In this document: in pieces, positions 32,725 to 41,351 of the stretch
How the letters are laid out: the number at the start of each line of letters is the position of its first letter
Numbering within the stretch: the stretch's first letter is position 1
Origin: Bacteroidales bacterium UBA3764
GTDB taxonomy: Bacteria > Bacteroidota > Bacteroidia > Bacteroidales > UBA932
DNA length: 49,657 nucleotides
Assembly: GCA_002371115.1 (NCBI GenBank)
Contig: DFFY01000065.1
Coordinates: 1-49,657, forward strand
Reading direction: 5' to 3'
Translations under genes and position numbers: made by a program
The notes under the pieces: model-generated
Databases searched by the model: none
Told to the model about the DNA's origin: nothing
What the model saw: the letters and a program-made list of their open reading frames with translations, nothing else

Positions 32725-33743
32725 AATGCAAGGGTAAAGGATTTGGGACTTCGGACACCAGGCTTGATTTCACCGCCGGTAACCAGCAGGAGCCCGTCGG
32801 GAGAGAAGGCCACGCCAGGGCCGGCCAAAGCGGTCTCTCCGGACTCTCCGGCGCACGTCCAGGCTTTTCCGTCAAACAGGAAGACAGCCTTGCGGAAGCG
32901 GTATTCCTCCGGCTCCCGGGACAGATAAGGAATGCGGTCCTCCGGCGTATTGCGGAGCGCGCGTTCAAAGACGCTGCGGTTTACGCCGCCCACAACCACC
33001 AGGCGGCCGTCCGGCAGGGTGGCGCCGGCGGCACCCACAAAGGTTCCTCCGTCCGGGATGTCGGGCGCACTGCCCCACGCCAGCGTGGCCAGGTTGAGCG
33101 CATGTCCAGCAGAAGGGGCCAGCAGGGTTTCCGGATTGAATCCGCCCCAAAGATAAAGGGTCTCCGCCGTGGCAAAAACAAGCGGCTGCACAAGGGGCTC
33201 GGGGATATCCGCCAGTTTGGTCCAGCGGTACTCCCCTGCCTTGCAGGAGAAAACGCCCGCCGTACCCGCAAGATACAGCTTGTCTGCATATTGCGTCCAT
33301 CCATACTGTTCCATGGGGAGCGGGAGGGACGGAAGCCGGGTGAGCTGCGCCCGGCCCTCCTCCAGTTGTACCTTATATACTTTGTCACTGCTTACCCCAC
33401 ATACGTTGCCGCCGGCAAGGACCAGGCCGTCTGCTACCTGAAAGGCAGCGCCATAAGCCGCAGAATCCGGCAGGCAGCCGGCGTGTTGCCAAGCAAGGCC
33501 GTCATAGGCCCAGATATCGGCATATACTTTCTTGGCACCTCCTTCCAAAAGGGGTTTATCGGGGAAATTGGCACCGCCGGCCATCACGAGGGTTGTTCCC
33601 ACATACCCGCAAAACGGGGCGGACACGCCTTTGGCGTACGCGGCGTCGGGGACAGGCGGCAGCTGGGTGGTATTGAGCGTCTTGTTCATCGCAGTACAGG
33701 AAAGCGCCAGCACAAAGCCGGCCAGGCACCCTTTACAGGACAT
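32721..33743 (-). CDS. Kelch-repeat N-acetylneuraminate epimerase-like lipoprotein (NanM-like)
   Basis: A 340-residue lipoprotein (signal ending LALSCTAM) with kelch beta-propeller repeats (GGANFPDKPLLEGG, GGNVCGVSSDKVYKV, GGFNPETLLAPS, GGVNRSVFERAL). NanM proteins speed the conversion of alpha- to beta-N-acetylneuraminate in the periplasm. ATG 33743 is chosen because it begins the lipoprotein signal; it lies 11 bases inside the nanA 3' end. Its own stop overlaps the sialidase start. The activity is inferred from fold and operon. Confidence 0.86.
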   Translation of the reverse strand: MSCKGCLAGFVLALSCTAMNKTLNTTQLPPVPDAAYAKGVSAPFCGYVGTTLVMAGGANFPDKPLLEGGAKKVYADIWAYDGLAWQHAGCLPDSAAYGAAFQVADGLVLAGGNVCGVSSDKVYKVQLEEGRAQLTRLPSLPLPMEQYGWTQYADKLYLAGTAGVFSCKAGEYRWTKLADIPEPLVQPLVFATAETLYLWGGFNPETLLAPSAGHALNLATLAWGSAPDIPDGGTFVGAAGATLPDGRLVVVGGVNRSVFERALRNTPEDRIPYLSREPEEYRFRKAVFLFDGKAWTCAGESGETALAGPGVAFSPDGLLLVTGGEIKPGVRSPKSFTLAL

Positions 33744-34650
33744 TGCAGCGGGAGAAGAAGTCAATCGCCTCCAGCTGAGCCTTCAACTGGGCCTCCTCTT
33801 CATCGGTAAGGTTGCGCCACGGCACGCGATTGGGGCCAAGGTCCAGGCCGATGAGCTTCATGATGCGCTTGCCGCCCACAATGTTGCCGCGGAAATTGCA
33901 GATGACATTGATGACCGCCTGTGAGAAGTTCTGCAGTTCACGGGCCTTCTCCAGGTCTCCGGCCGTCCAGGCTTCGCCGATGGCCACCTGCTCGCGGCCA
34001 TTATAGTTTGTCGTGCCGCAAATGCCGCCCTGGGCACCGCCCTGGGCCAGGGAAGGAAGATACGTCTCATCCTGACCATGCAGCATGTCGTACTTGCCGT
34101 TTTTATACAGGCGGCACTGGTTGTACTCATAAAGACTCTCGAAGGTATATTTGATACCGGCGAAATTGGGGATGCGTCCGTCCACGGCTTTCAGCAGCTC
34201 CAGCATGGACAGGAAACAACCGTTGAAGGCGGGAATATGATAAAAGTAGAACGGAAGTTCCGGGGCGGCGGCAGCGATGGTTTCGCAGTACTTCACCAGT
34301 TCCTCTATACGGCCGATTTTGGGGAACGGCGGCGCCATGGCACCGATGCCCCAGACGCCCAGCCTGGCAGCATGTTCCGCCAGTTCCACGCTCTCCCGCA
34401 GGCAGCAGCTGCCCACATGCACAATTACCTTGAATCCGGCGGGGACGGCGGCCACCCAGGCTTCCGCCAGGGCCTTGCGTTCCTCCGTGGTGAGCATATA
34501 GCCTTCCCCGGAGGAGCCGTTGATAAACACGCCTTTGAGGCCGTTTTTGGCCAGCATGGCGGCATAGGCGGGGATGGGTTCCAGGTTTACGTCCCCATTG
34601 GGTTTCATGGGGGTGAAAGGGGCGTCGATAAGGCCGATAATCTTTTCCAT
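33733..34650 (-). CDS. nanA: N-acetylneuraminate lyase
   Basis: A 305-residue cytoplasmic class I aldolase that splits N-acetylneuraminate into N-acetylmannosamine and pyruvate. The family carboxylate-binding motif GSSGE is at 45-49, Y137 lies in FYHIP, and the Schiff-base lysine is K167 in AGIKYT, nearly the numbering of E. coli NanA. It is the first gene of the operon; the promoter at 34700-34731 leaves a leader of about 45 bases. No ManNAc-6-P or ManNAc epimerase gene lies in the window. Confidence 0.95.
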   Translation of the reverse strand: MEKIIGLIDAPFTPMKPNGDVNLEPIPAYAAMLAKNGLKGVFINGSSGEGYMLTTEERKALAEAWVAAVPAGFKVIVHVGSCCLRESVELAEHAARLGVWGIGAMAPPFPKIGRIEELVKYCETIAAAAPELPFYFYHIPAFNGCFLSMLELLKAVDGRIPNFAGIKYTFESLYEYNQCRLYKNGKYDMLHGQDETYLPSLAQGGAQGGICGTTNYNGREQVAIGEAWTAGDLEKARELQNFSQAVINVICNFRGNIVGGKRIMKLIGLDLGPNRVPWRNLTDEEEAQLKAQLEAIDFFSRCNVL

Positions 34651-34699
34651 AATGTCTTTCAGTTTTAGCGGCTCCGGGAGCCAGTTTATGTGGATAATG

Positions 34700-34731
34700 C
34701 AAATCTAACAAAAAATGTAAGTTTTGCCAAA
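34700..34731 (-). promoter_or_regulatory. Promoter of the sialic acid operon
   Basis: On the minus strand TTTG (34731-34728), exactly 20 bases, then TAGATTTG (34707-34700), a full match to the Bacteroidetes consensus. The start point would be near 34695 and the leader about 45 bases. The 195-base divergent region (34651-34845) also carries the opposing SusC promoter; its middle is AT-rich with no operator I can name. Confidence 0.78.
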
Positions 34732-34787
34732 TTATTCATCATTTCCACTATAATAAAAAATTTAATTTAAGGAACCGTCCGTTTTAT

Positions 34788-34818
34788 TTTGCAAAAACAA
34801 TTTTAAAACCCTATCTTG
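34788..34818 (+). promoter_or_regulatory. Probable promoter of the mucin-type SusCD operon
   Basis: TTTG at 34788-34791, 20 bases, then TATCTTG at 34812-34818, one T short of TAnnTTTG. The SusC ATG follows at 34846. The weaker -7 box is compatible with activation by an outside regulator; none is encoded nearby. Confidence 0.45.
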
Positions 34819-34845
34819 CGAATAATTTTATTAACGCTAAGACTA

Positions 34846-37800
34846 ATGAACTGCAAAAAAAATTCATTCCGGCGGATTTGGACTACCTGCCTTGCTTTGC
34901 TGGTCCTGTCCCTTCCGGGAGCCTTCGCGCAGAACAAGATGACCGTCACCGGTATTGTCACGGACGAGCTCGGTGAACCCATGATCGGCGCGGGCGTTCT
35001 GGTCAAGAACACGGTTACCGGCGTCATTACCGGCCTGGACGGTGAGTATTCCATCACCATCGACGCAGCCGGCGGCGGCGGTATTCTCGTCTTCTCCACC
35101 CTGGGTTACGATGACCAGGAAGTCCCGGTTAACGGGCGCACAGAAATCAATGTACAGATGCAACCCCAGTCCACCTCCCTGGATGAGGTAGTGGTTGTGG
35201 GCTACGGCGTGCAAAAGAGAGAATCCGTGGTAGGTGCCATCTCCACGGTGGACGCCTCCACACTCAAAGTCCCGTCGGCCCAGCTGTCCACCGGTCTGGC
35301 CGGCCAGCTGTCCGGCGTGGTTTCCATGAACCGCTCCGGCGAACCCGGCAAGGCCAGCTCGGCCGACTTCTACATCCGCGGCGTCTCTTCCTTCCAGGGA
35401 ACGGTTACCCCGCTGGTGCTGGTAGATGGTATCGAACGTGACATCGACCTGGTGGATACGGACGACATTGAGTCCTTCTCCATCCTGAAGGATGCCTCTG
35501 CGTCGGCCGTATATGGTGTGCGTGGCGCAAACGGTGTCATCATCATTACCACCAAAAAAGGCCAGGAGGGCCGCCCGAAAATCAATTTCCGTTCGGAGAC
35601 CGGTATCACCAGCCCCACCCAGCTACCCCGGTTTGTCAATGCCTCCACCTTTGCGGAAATGGCCAACGAAGCCTATTACGGCGCCTACGGGACCTATCCG
35701 TACGACGAAGAAGCCCTGGCCCACTACGCCAACGGAGATGACCCGGACCTGTACCCGGACGTGGACTGGATGAAGGCCTTATATAAGAACGTGGCTTCCA
35801 ACCAGCGCTTCAACGTGAGCATAAACGGCGGTACCGAGGTGGTGAAGTACTTCATTTCCGGCAGTTACTTCACGGAATCCTCCATCTTCCGCAATTCCAA
35901 GGACTACGCCTACAACTCGTCCATCAAGTACGACAAATTTAACTTCCGCGCCAACGTGGACATCAACATTACCCCGTCCACCGTGTTCAGCGTGAACATG
36001 GCCAACATTTACGAGACACGCTTCGCGCCCGGTACGGAGACCAGCCAAATCTGGTACCGCGCCTTCCGTACTTCCCCGAACGCCTTCCCGGTGACCTACT
36101 CGGACGGAACCCTGTCGGCCCCTTCCGTTTCCGGCGAGCAGAACCCGTACAACCTGTTGGTCCACTCCGGTTACCGCGAGCAGTTCTGGAACAGCGCCCA
36201 GTCCCTGATTGGCCTCAAACAGGACTTCGGCGCCATTTGGGACCCGCTGCAGGGCCTCACCGCCAGCATCAAGTTCTCCTGGGACGCCACCGGTTCGCAA
36301 ACGCAAATCCGTTCCAAGACCCCGCGCCAATTCCATGCCACCCGGCGTGACGAAGACGGCAACCTCGTTTTTGGCAACCCCATCTACGAGGGCAGCGAAA
36401 CCCTGAGTTTCTCCAGTTCGGCCTACAGCTACCTGGTAACCTACATGGAAGGCTCCCTCAACTACAGCCGCCTCTTTGGCAAGCACCGCGTGGGCGCCAT
36501 GTTCCTGTACAACCACAAAATCCGCCGCAATACGGCCGGATACAATTCCACCAACTCCATTCCCTATAAGAACCAAGGTATCGCGGGCCGCATCACGTAC
36601 GCGTTCAAGGACCGCTACTTTGCAGAATTCAACATGGGTTACAACGGCTCCGAAAACTTTGCCCCGGGGCACCGGTTCGGCTTCTTCCCGGCCGTTTCTG
36701 CCGGTTGGCTCATGTCCGAAGAGCCCTGGTGGGACCCGGTGAAGAACTATGTAAACATGGTCAAGTGGAAAGCCTCCTACGGTAAGGTAGGCAATGACCA
36801 AATCAGCGGCACCCGCTGGCTGTACCTGTCCACCATCATCGGCGGGAACTCCTACGTTGTGGGCAAGGAAGGCACCGACGGCGGCAGCGGTATCGTCACC
36901 GGCCGCCCGGAAAACCTGAATTTCTCCTGGGAAGAGGAGACCAAGCTCAACGTGGGTGTGGAATTCGAGCTCTTCCGTGAGCTGCGCGTCCAGACGGACT
37001 TCTTCCGCTCCCACCGTACCGGCATCCTCATGCAGCGCAGTGGCCTTCCCGCCTATGCCGGTTTGCAAAACAGCAGCAAACTTCCTTATGTAAACGTGGG
37101 TGAAACCCTCAACTCCGGTATAGATATCTCCGCCGACTGGCACAAGCAGGTGGGCGAGTGGTTCTTCACCGCCAAGGGCAACTTCACCTACAACCGGAAC
37201 AAACTGGTGAACAACGACGAACCGGACTGGGAGTACAAGTACCAGAACCGTATTGGCAAGCCGTACGGTGTAGGCGGCGCCCAGCCTTGGGGCCTGCTGG
37301 CCACCGGTCTGTTCCAGAGCGAGGAGGAAATTGCCAATTCCCCGGTACAGACCTTCGGCGAGTACCGCGTGGGTGATATCAAATACCAGGATATCAACGG
37401 CGACGGCGTCATCGACGCCAACGACCAGATTTACCTGGGCTACACCACCCTGCCGGAAATCACATACGGCTTTGGAGCCACGGCATCCTACAAGGGATTC
37501 GACGTCAACGTATTCTTCCAGGGCGTAGGCAACGTGAACTTCTTCATCAGCGGCAACTCCATGCGTCAGGTCTTCGCCGCCACCGACACCTTCGAGATGA
37601 GCGCCCTGCAGCAGGACCGCTACGACCGCGGCTGGACGGTGAAAAAGTACGAGGCCGGGATCGACCAGTCGGATGCCCTGTATCCGCGTTTGAGCTGGAG
37701 CGGCACCGCCGGTTATCACAACAATACGCAAACCTCCTCCTGGTGGCAGCGCAACGGTGCCTTCCTGCGTTTGAAGAACGCGGAAATAGGTTACACCTTC

Positions 37801-37977
37801 CCCAAGAAACTGTTGGCCCGCACCGGGTTCATCCAGGGCGTCCGCGTGTATGTTTCCGGAACCAACCTGCTCACCTTCAGCGACTTCAAGCTGTGGGACG
37901 TGGAGACCGGCAGCGGAGACGGCTCCACCTATCCCAACAACCGGATTGTCTCCTTCGGCATTAACATTAATTTCTAA
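34846..37977 (+). CDS. susC: SusC-family TonB-dependent transporter (mucin/sialoglycan locus)
   Basis: A 1,043-residue outer-membrane importer. ATG 34846 is chosen over a TTG at 34816 because it starts directly before the signal peptide (ending PGAFAQ). It carries a CarboxypepD_reg-like domain (TVTGIVTDELGEPMIGAGVL), the SLDEVVVVGYG box, the plug (SASAVYGVRGANGVIIITTK) and a barrel ending VSFGININF. It has no signal-transduction extension. It is followed after 13 bases by SusD and faces the sialic acid operon; the ligand is probably a host O-glycan. Confidence 0.95.
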   Translation: MNCKKNSFRRIWTTCLALLVLSLPGAFAQNKMTVTGIVTDELGEPMIGAGVLVKNTVTGVITGLDGEYSITIDAAGGGGILVFSTLGYDDQEVPVNGRTEINVQMQPQSTSLDEVVVVGYGVQKRESVVGAISTVDASTLKVPSAQLSTGLAGQLSGVVSMNRSGEPGKASSADFYIRGVSSFQGTVTPLVLVDGIERDIDLVDTDDIESFSILKDASASAVYGVRGANGVIIITTKKGQEGRPKINFRSETGITSPTQLPRFVNASTFAEMANEAYYGAYGTYPYDEEALAHYANGDDPDLYPDVDWMKALYKNVASNQRFNVSINGGTEVVKYFISGSYFTESSIFRNSKDYAYNSSIKYDKFNFRANVDINITPSTVFSVNMANIYETRFAPGTETSQIWYRAFRTSPNAFPVTYSDGTLSAPSVSGEQNPYNLLVHSGYREQFWNSAQSLIGLKQDFGAIWDPLQGLTASIKFSWDATGSQTQIRSKTPRQFHATRRDEDGNLVFGNPIYEGSETLSFSSSAYSYLVTYMEGSLNYSRLFGKHRVGAMFLYNHKIRRNTAGYNSTNSIPYKNQGIAGRITYAFKDRYFAEFNMGYNGSENFAPGHRFGFFPAVSAGWLMSEEPWWDPVKNYVNMVKWKASYGKVGNDQISGTRWLYLSTIIGGNSYVVGKEGTDGGSGIVTGRPENLNFSWEEETKLNVGVEFELFRELRVQTDFFRSHRTGILMQRSGLPAYAGLQNSSKLPYVNVGETLNSGIDISADWHKQVGEWFFTAKGNFTYNRNKLVNNDEPDWEYKYQNRIGKPYGVGGAQPWGLLATGLFQSEEEIANSPVQTFGEYRVGDIKYQDINGDGVIDANDQIYLGYTTLPEITYGFGATASYKGFDVNVFFQGVGNVNFFISGNSMRQVFAATDTFEMSALQQDRYDRGWTVKKYEAGIDQSDALYPRLSWSGTAGYHNNTQTSSWWQRNGAFLRLKNAEIGYTFPKKLLARTGFIQGVRVYVSGTNLLTFSDFKLWDVETGSGDGSTYPNNRIVSFGININF

Positions 37978-37990
37978 AGGAGGAAACGAT

Positions 37991-39880
37991 ATGAAAAAAT
38001 TCACTTGCATTCTGGTTTCGCTTCTCGCCCTCGTTTCCTGCGATTCCTTCCTAAACCGTCAGGAAGACGAACAGATGACCTTTGAGAAAATCTGGCAGCA
38101 GCGTGCCTATACCCAGCAGGCGTTCAACAACTGTATGGGCTATCTGCCTGTAGATGCATCCATGCTCAATAACGGCGGCGGTCTGTATCTGGCAGCCACC
38201 GACGAAGCCACGCTCTTCAACGAGACGGCCGGCTTCAACTATGTGACACGCGGCTCTCTAAGCACTACCAATGCCCCGCACGGCATGTTCTCAACCTGGT
38301 ACGAGGGCATCCGCGACTGCACCGTGTTCCTCCAGAACGTGTATAACTGTTCCGACCCCAATGCGCTTCCTTCGGACAAAGACCGCTGGTACTGGGGTGT
38401 CCGGTTTACGCGTGCGTACCTTTATTATCTGCTCATGCGCGAATGGGGCCCCGTTTTCCTGCTGGGGGACAACCTGATTGACTTCACCGCCAGCACCGAG
38501 TCCCTGTATCGGCCCCGCAACACATGGGACGAATGCGTGGACTACGTGACCAAGGAACTTACCGAATGCGGCGAGCACCTGCCGGCATCCTGGGATTCCG
38601 GCTACATGGGCATGCCCACCAAAGGCGCCTGCCTGGCGGTCATCTCCCGCCTCAAGCTGTACTCTGCCCGGGCCCTGTTCAACGGCAATCAGCTGTACCG
38701 CGGCGTGCGTAACCCCGACGGCTCTGCGCTGTTCCCGGATTACCAAGCGGAGAAATGGGTGGAAGCCGCCCAAGCCGCCTTTGACGTTATCCGGACCGGC
38801 ACCTATCAGTTGTACAAAGATACCGATCACCCGGAGAATCCCTATCTGAACTATTCCGGTATCTTCAAGGAAAACTGGAATCCGGAAGTCATCTTCTGCA
38901 GCGGCGGTTACCGTTCCAACGCCACCTTCATGGCCAACACCTCCCCTACCAGTCTGCTGAGCGGCAACTATAACGGCAGCGGACAATGGGGCCCCACCCA
39001 ACAGCAGGTGGATGCCTACGCCATGGCCAACGGCCGGTATCCCATTACCGGCTATGAAAGCGACGGCACCCCGCAGGTGGATGTTGCCTCCGGCTACCCT
39101 TCCGCCGCCAACGAATTCAATGTCACCTCGGTGGAGAATCCTTACCTGATAGCCTTGGAGACAAGTGCAAGCGATGCCCGTTCCAGCTCCCCGCTCATGT
39201 TCAAGGACCGCGAGCCCCGTTTCTATGTAAACGTTTACTGGCCGGGCAGTTACTTCAAATGCGCCCAGCTGGGCGGAGTGGCCAACTTCGCCATCGGCGG
39301 CAGCGGCCGCGGACAGTATTACCCGCGCTCCGGCTATATGGTGAACAAGTATTATGACCACAGCCGCAACTACTACCAGAACGGCTCCACCAACAACATC
39401 ACCTTCCCCACCTTCCGGCTGGGAGAAATTTACCTGAACTACATTGAGGCCGCCATTGAATGCAGCATTGCCGGGGTGAGCGGACAAGACGTAAGCCTGG
39501 ACTATGCCATGCAGCTCTGGGACGAGCTCCGCGCCCGTTCCGGCATGGGTTCCATCCTGGACGCCTATCCCGATGCCACCGGCAACGCCACGGCCCTCCG
39601 GGAACTTATCCGCCGGGAACGCCGCGTAGAGCTGGCCCATGAGGGGCACCGCTACTTTGACACCCGTACCTGGATGATTGCAGAGAGCACCGATGCCGGT
39701 CCCATGTACGGTCTTAACGTGGTGAATGTGAACTCACAATCCGAATCCGTAGTTCCGCTGGAAGGATGGGCCCGCGCCGCCTTCGAGCGCCGCACCTTCA
39801 AGAAAAGTTACTACTTGCTGCCGTTCTCCCAGCGCGAGGTGGACCGCAACAAGCAAATGACCCAGAACTATGGCTGGTAA
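37991..39880 (+). CDS. susD: SusD-family surface lipoprotein (mucin/sialoglycan locus)
   Basis: A 629-residue lipoprotein (signal ending LLALVSCDSF). It has the SusD helices (RFTRAYLYYLLMREWGPVFLL, LGEIYLNYIEAAIECS) and the C-terminal RREREVELAHEGHR-type segment (read RRERRVELAHEGHRYF) followed by KSYYLLPFSQREVDRN. A strong Shine-Dalgarno sequence AGGAGG (37978-37983) stands 7 bases before ATG 37991, unusual for Bacteroidetes; the longer frame upstream overlaps SusC and is rejected. It pairs with the SusC above. Confidence 0.94.
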   Translation: MKKFTCILVSLLALVSCDSFLNRQEDEQMTFEKIWQQRAYTQQAFNNCMGYLPVDASMLNNGGGLYLAATDEATLFNETAGFNYVTRGSLSTTNAPHGMFSTWYEGIRDCTVFLQNVYNCSDPNALPSDKDRWYWGVRFTRAYLYYLLMREWGPVFLLGDNLIDFTASTESLYRPRNTWDECVDYVTKELTECGEHLPASWDSGYMGMPTKGACLAVISRLKLYSARALFNGNQLYRGVRNPDGSALFPDYQAEKWVEAAQAAFDVIRTGTYQLYKDTDHPENPYLNYSGIFKENWNPEVIFCSGGYRSNATFMANTSPTSLLSGNYNGSGQWGPTQQQVDAYAMANGRYPITGYESDGTPQVDVASGYPSAANEFNVTSVENPYLIALETSASDARSSSPLMFKDREPRFYVNVYWPGSYFKCAQLGGVANFAIGGSGRGQYYPRSGYMVNKYYDHSRNYYQNGSTNNITFPTFRLGEIYLNYIEAAIECSIAGVSGQDVSLDYAMQLWDELRARSGMGSILDAYPDATGNATALRELIRRERRVELAHEGHRYFDTRTWMIAESTDAGPMYGLNVVNVNSQSESVVPLEGWARAAFERRTFKKSYYLLPFSQREVDRNKQMTQNYGW

Positions 39881-39899
39881 TCTTAACGTAATGCATCCG

Positions 39900-41351
39900 A
39901 TGAAACACACATTTTTTACCCATCTGCTTCCGGTGGCCCTTGCCGCCACCCTGGCGGTTTCCTGTGAGGACCATCGCAACGACTACATGGAAGAGTACCA
40001 GACCATGGCCTACTTCCGCAACGGCGGCGAGCAGCAGCTGGCCCTGTATCGCACCGGCGAGGACGGCATCTACGCCATCCCGGTGGTAAAGGCCGGCCGC
40101 AACCTCTCCGGTACCATTTCCGTGGAGATGCTGCCCATGGACCAGGACCAGATTACGCTGTACAACGCGGTAAACTTTACCAACTACACCGCCATTCCCA
40201 GCTACCTTTACGACTTCCTGGACGAGAAGGAACAGGAGCTTGACGTATATCCTGTCACCCTCAACTTTGCATCCGACGAAAAATCCAAGATTGTGAAGGT
40301 CCGGCTCAAGACCAACCGCATCCGCGCCCTGATGGATGCCCATCCGGACAAGAGCTATGTCCTGGGCCTGCAACTTTTCTCCGCCAAGGGGAAAGTGAGC
40401 GACAAAATCAATGTCATCCTGCTCACCCCGGAAATAGCCATCCCCTACCTGTCTTTCTCCAACAACGGCGTATTCTCCTTCACCTACAATAAAAACAGCC
40501 AGCAGGAGTTTACCTACACCAACCGCGTCAAATTCGCCATCGACGAAAACCGCTGGGACTTCACCTGCAACCTGGAGGTGAAGGACGCGGCCTGGGTAAG
40601 CCGATATAACGCGGCGCACGGCACGGACTATGAACTGCTGCCGGCAGCCAACTATACGGTTCCCAACAGCCTGCACTTCCCGGTTGGCACCACCGAGGTT
40701 CCTTTTGACGTCAAGATTTCCCGTTCCGGCATGACCGCCCTGCACAATTATGTGCTGCCGGTTGCCGTGAAAGACGCCACCCGCGCAGAGTTCGTCCCGT
40801 ACGAGACTGACGAGGCCAACGACTACGTTTACATGGTCCAGGTGCTCATGACCCCGGACCAGCTCACCATCGGCACGGAACAGATGAGCGCCCTGTACGA
40901 CGGCCAGGCCGGCTTCCCCGCCTCCAACCTGATAGACGGAGACCCGGATACTTTCTGGCGTTCTCCCGGTTCGTCAGCCTATGGCGGTTTTGCCGGAGAC
41001 CCCCAATGGGGCTTCTGGTTCGACATCGACCTGGAAAATCATCCGCTGGATGCCTTCGTATTGGGATACCGGCCCAGTTCCACCACCGACCGCGCACCTA
41101 CGCGCATCCTGCTTGGCGTGAGCAATGACGGGGTCAACTTCACCCAGGTAGCCGACGTTCACGACGAGGCCATGCACTTCCGCGCCAACTGGTACGACCT
41201 GCCGCTGGTGAAAACGGCCAGCCCCATGCGCTATATCCGCGTGGGCGTAACGGAAACCTTTATCAACGATACGGTTTACCCGCTCAACGCAGAGCCCGTA
41301 AACATGACCTGCGAAATTGCCGAACTCAGACTTTATGGCTCCAGTAACTAA
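39900..41351 (+). CDS. Surface lipoprotein with DUF1735-type domains and a discoidin-like C-terminus
   Basis: A 483-residue lipoprotein (signal ending LAVSCEDHRN). The first 300 residues resemble tandem DUF1735/BT_3987-type beta domains found in SusCD-linked glycan-binding proteins (YFRNGGEQQLALYRTGEDG; LPAANYTVPNSLHFPVGTTE). The last about 150 residues look like an F5/8-type C (CBM32-like) domain: FPASNLIDGDPDTFWRSPGS, then a closing YIRVGVTET strand. ATG 39900 is chosen because it starts the signal; ATGs at 39870 and 39891 would add a hydrophilic tail. The stop shares one base with the next start (TAATG). It probably binds host glycans at the surface. Confidence 0.83.
   Translation: MKHTFFTHLLPVALAATLAVSCEDHRNDYMEEYQTMAYFRNGGEQQLALYRTGEDGIYAIPVVKAGRNLSGTISVEMLPMDQDQITLYNAVNFTNYTAIPSYLYDFLDEKEQELDVYPVTLNFASDEKSKIVKVRLKTNRIRALMDAHPDKSYVLGLQLFSAKGKVSDKINVILLTPEIAIPYLSFSNNGVFSFTYNKNSQQEFTYTNRVKFAIDENRWDFTCNLEVKDAAWVSRYNAAHGTDYELLPAANYTVPNSLHFPVGTTEVPFDVKISRSGMTALHNYVLPVAVKDATRAEFVPYETDEANDYVYMVQVLMTPDQLTIGTEQMSALYDGQAGFPASNLIDGDPDTFWRSPGSSAYGGFAGDPQWGFWFDIDLENHPLDAFVLGYRPSSTTDRAPTRILLGVSNDGVNFTQVADVHDEAMHFRANWYDLPLVKTASPMRYIRVGVTETFINDTVYPLNAEPVNMTCEIAELRLYGSSN

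Noticed and set aside
35779..38010. A 743-codon open frame on the minus strand
   Set aside because: Antisense shadow of the second SusC gene with low-complexity Val/Gly/Ala-rich translation and no family features.
38291..39649. A 452-codon open frame on the minus strand
   Set aside because: Antisense shadow of the second SusD gene; no motif or start context.
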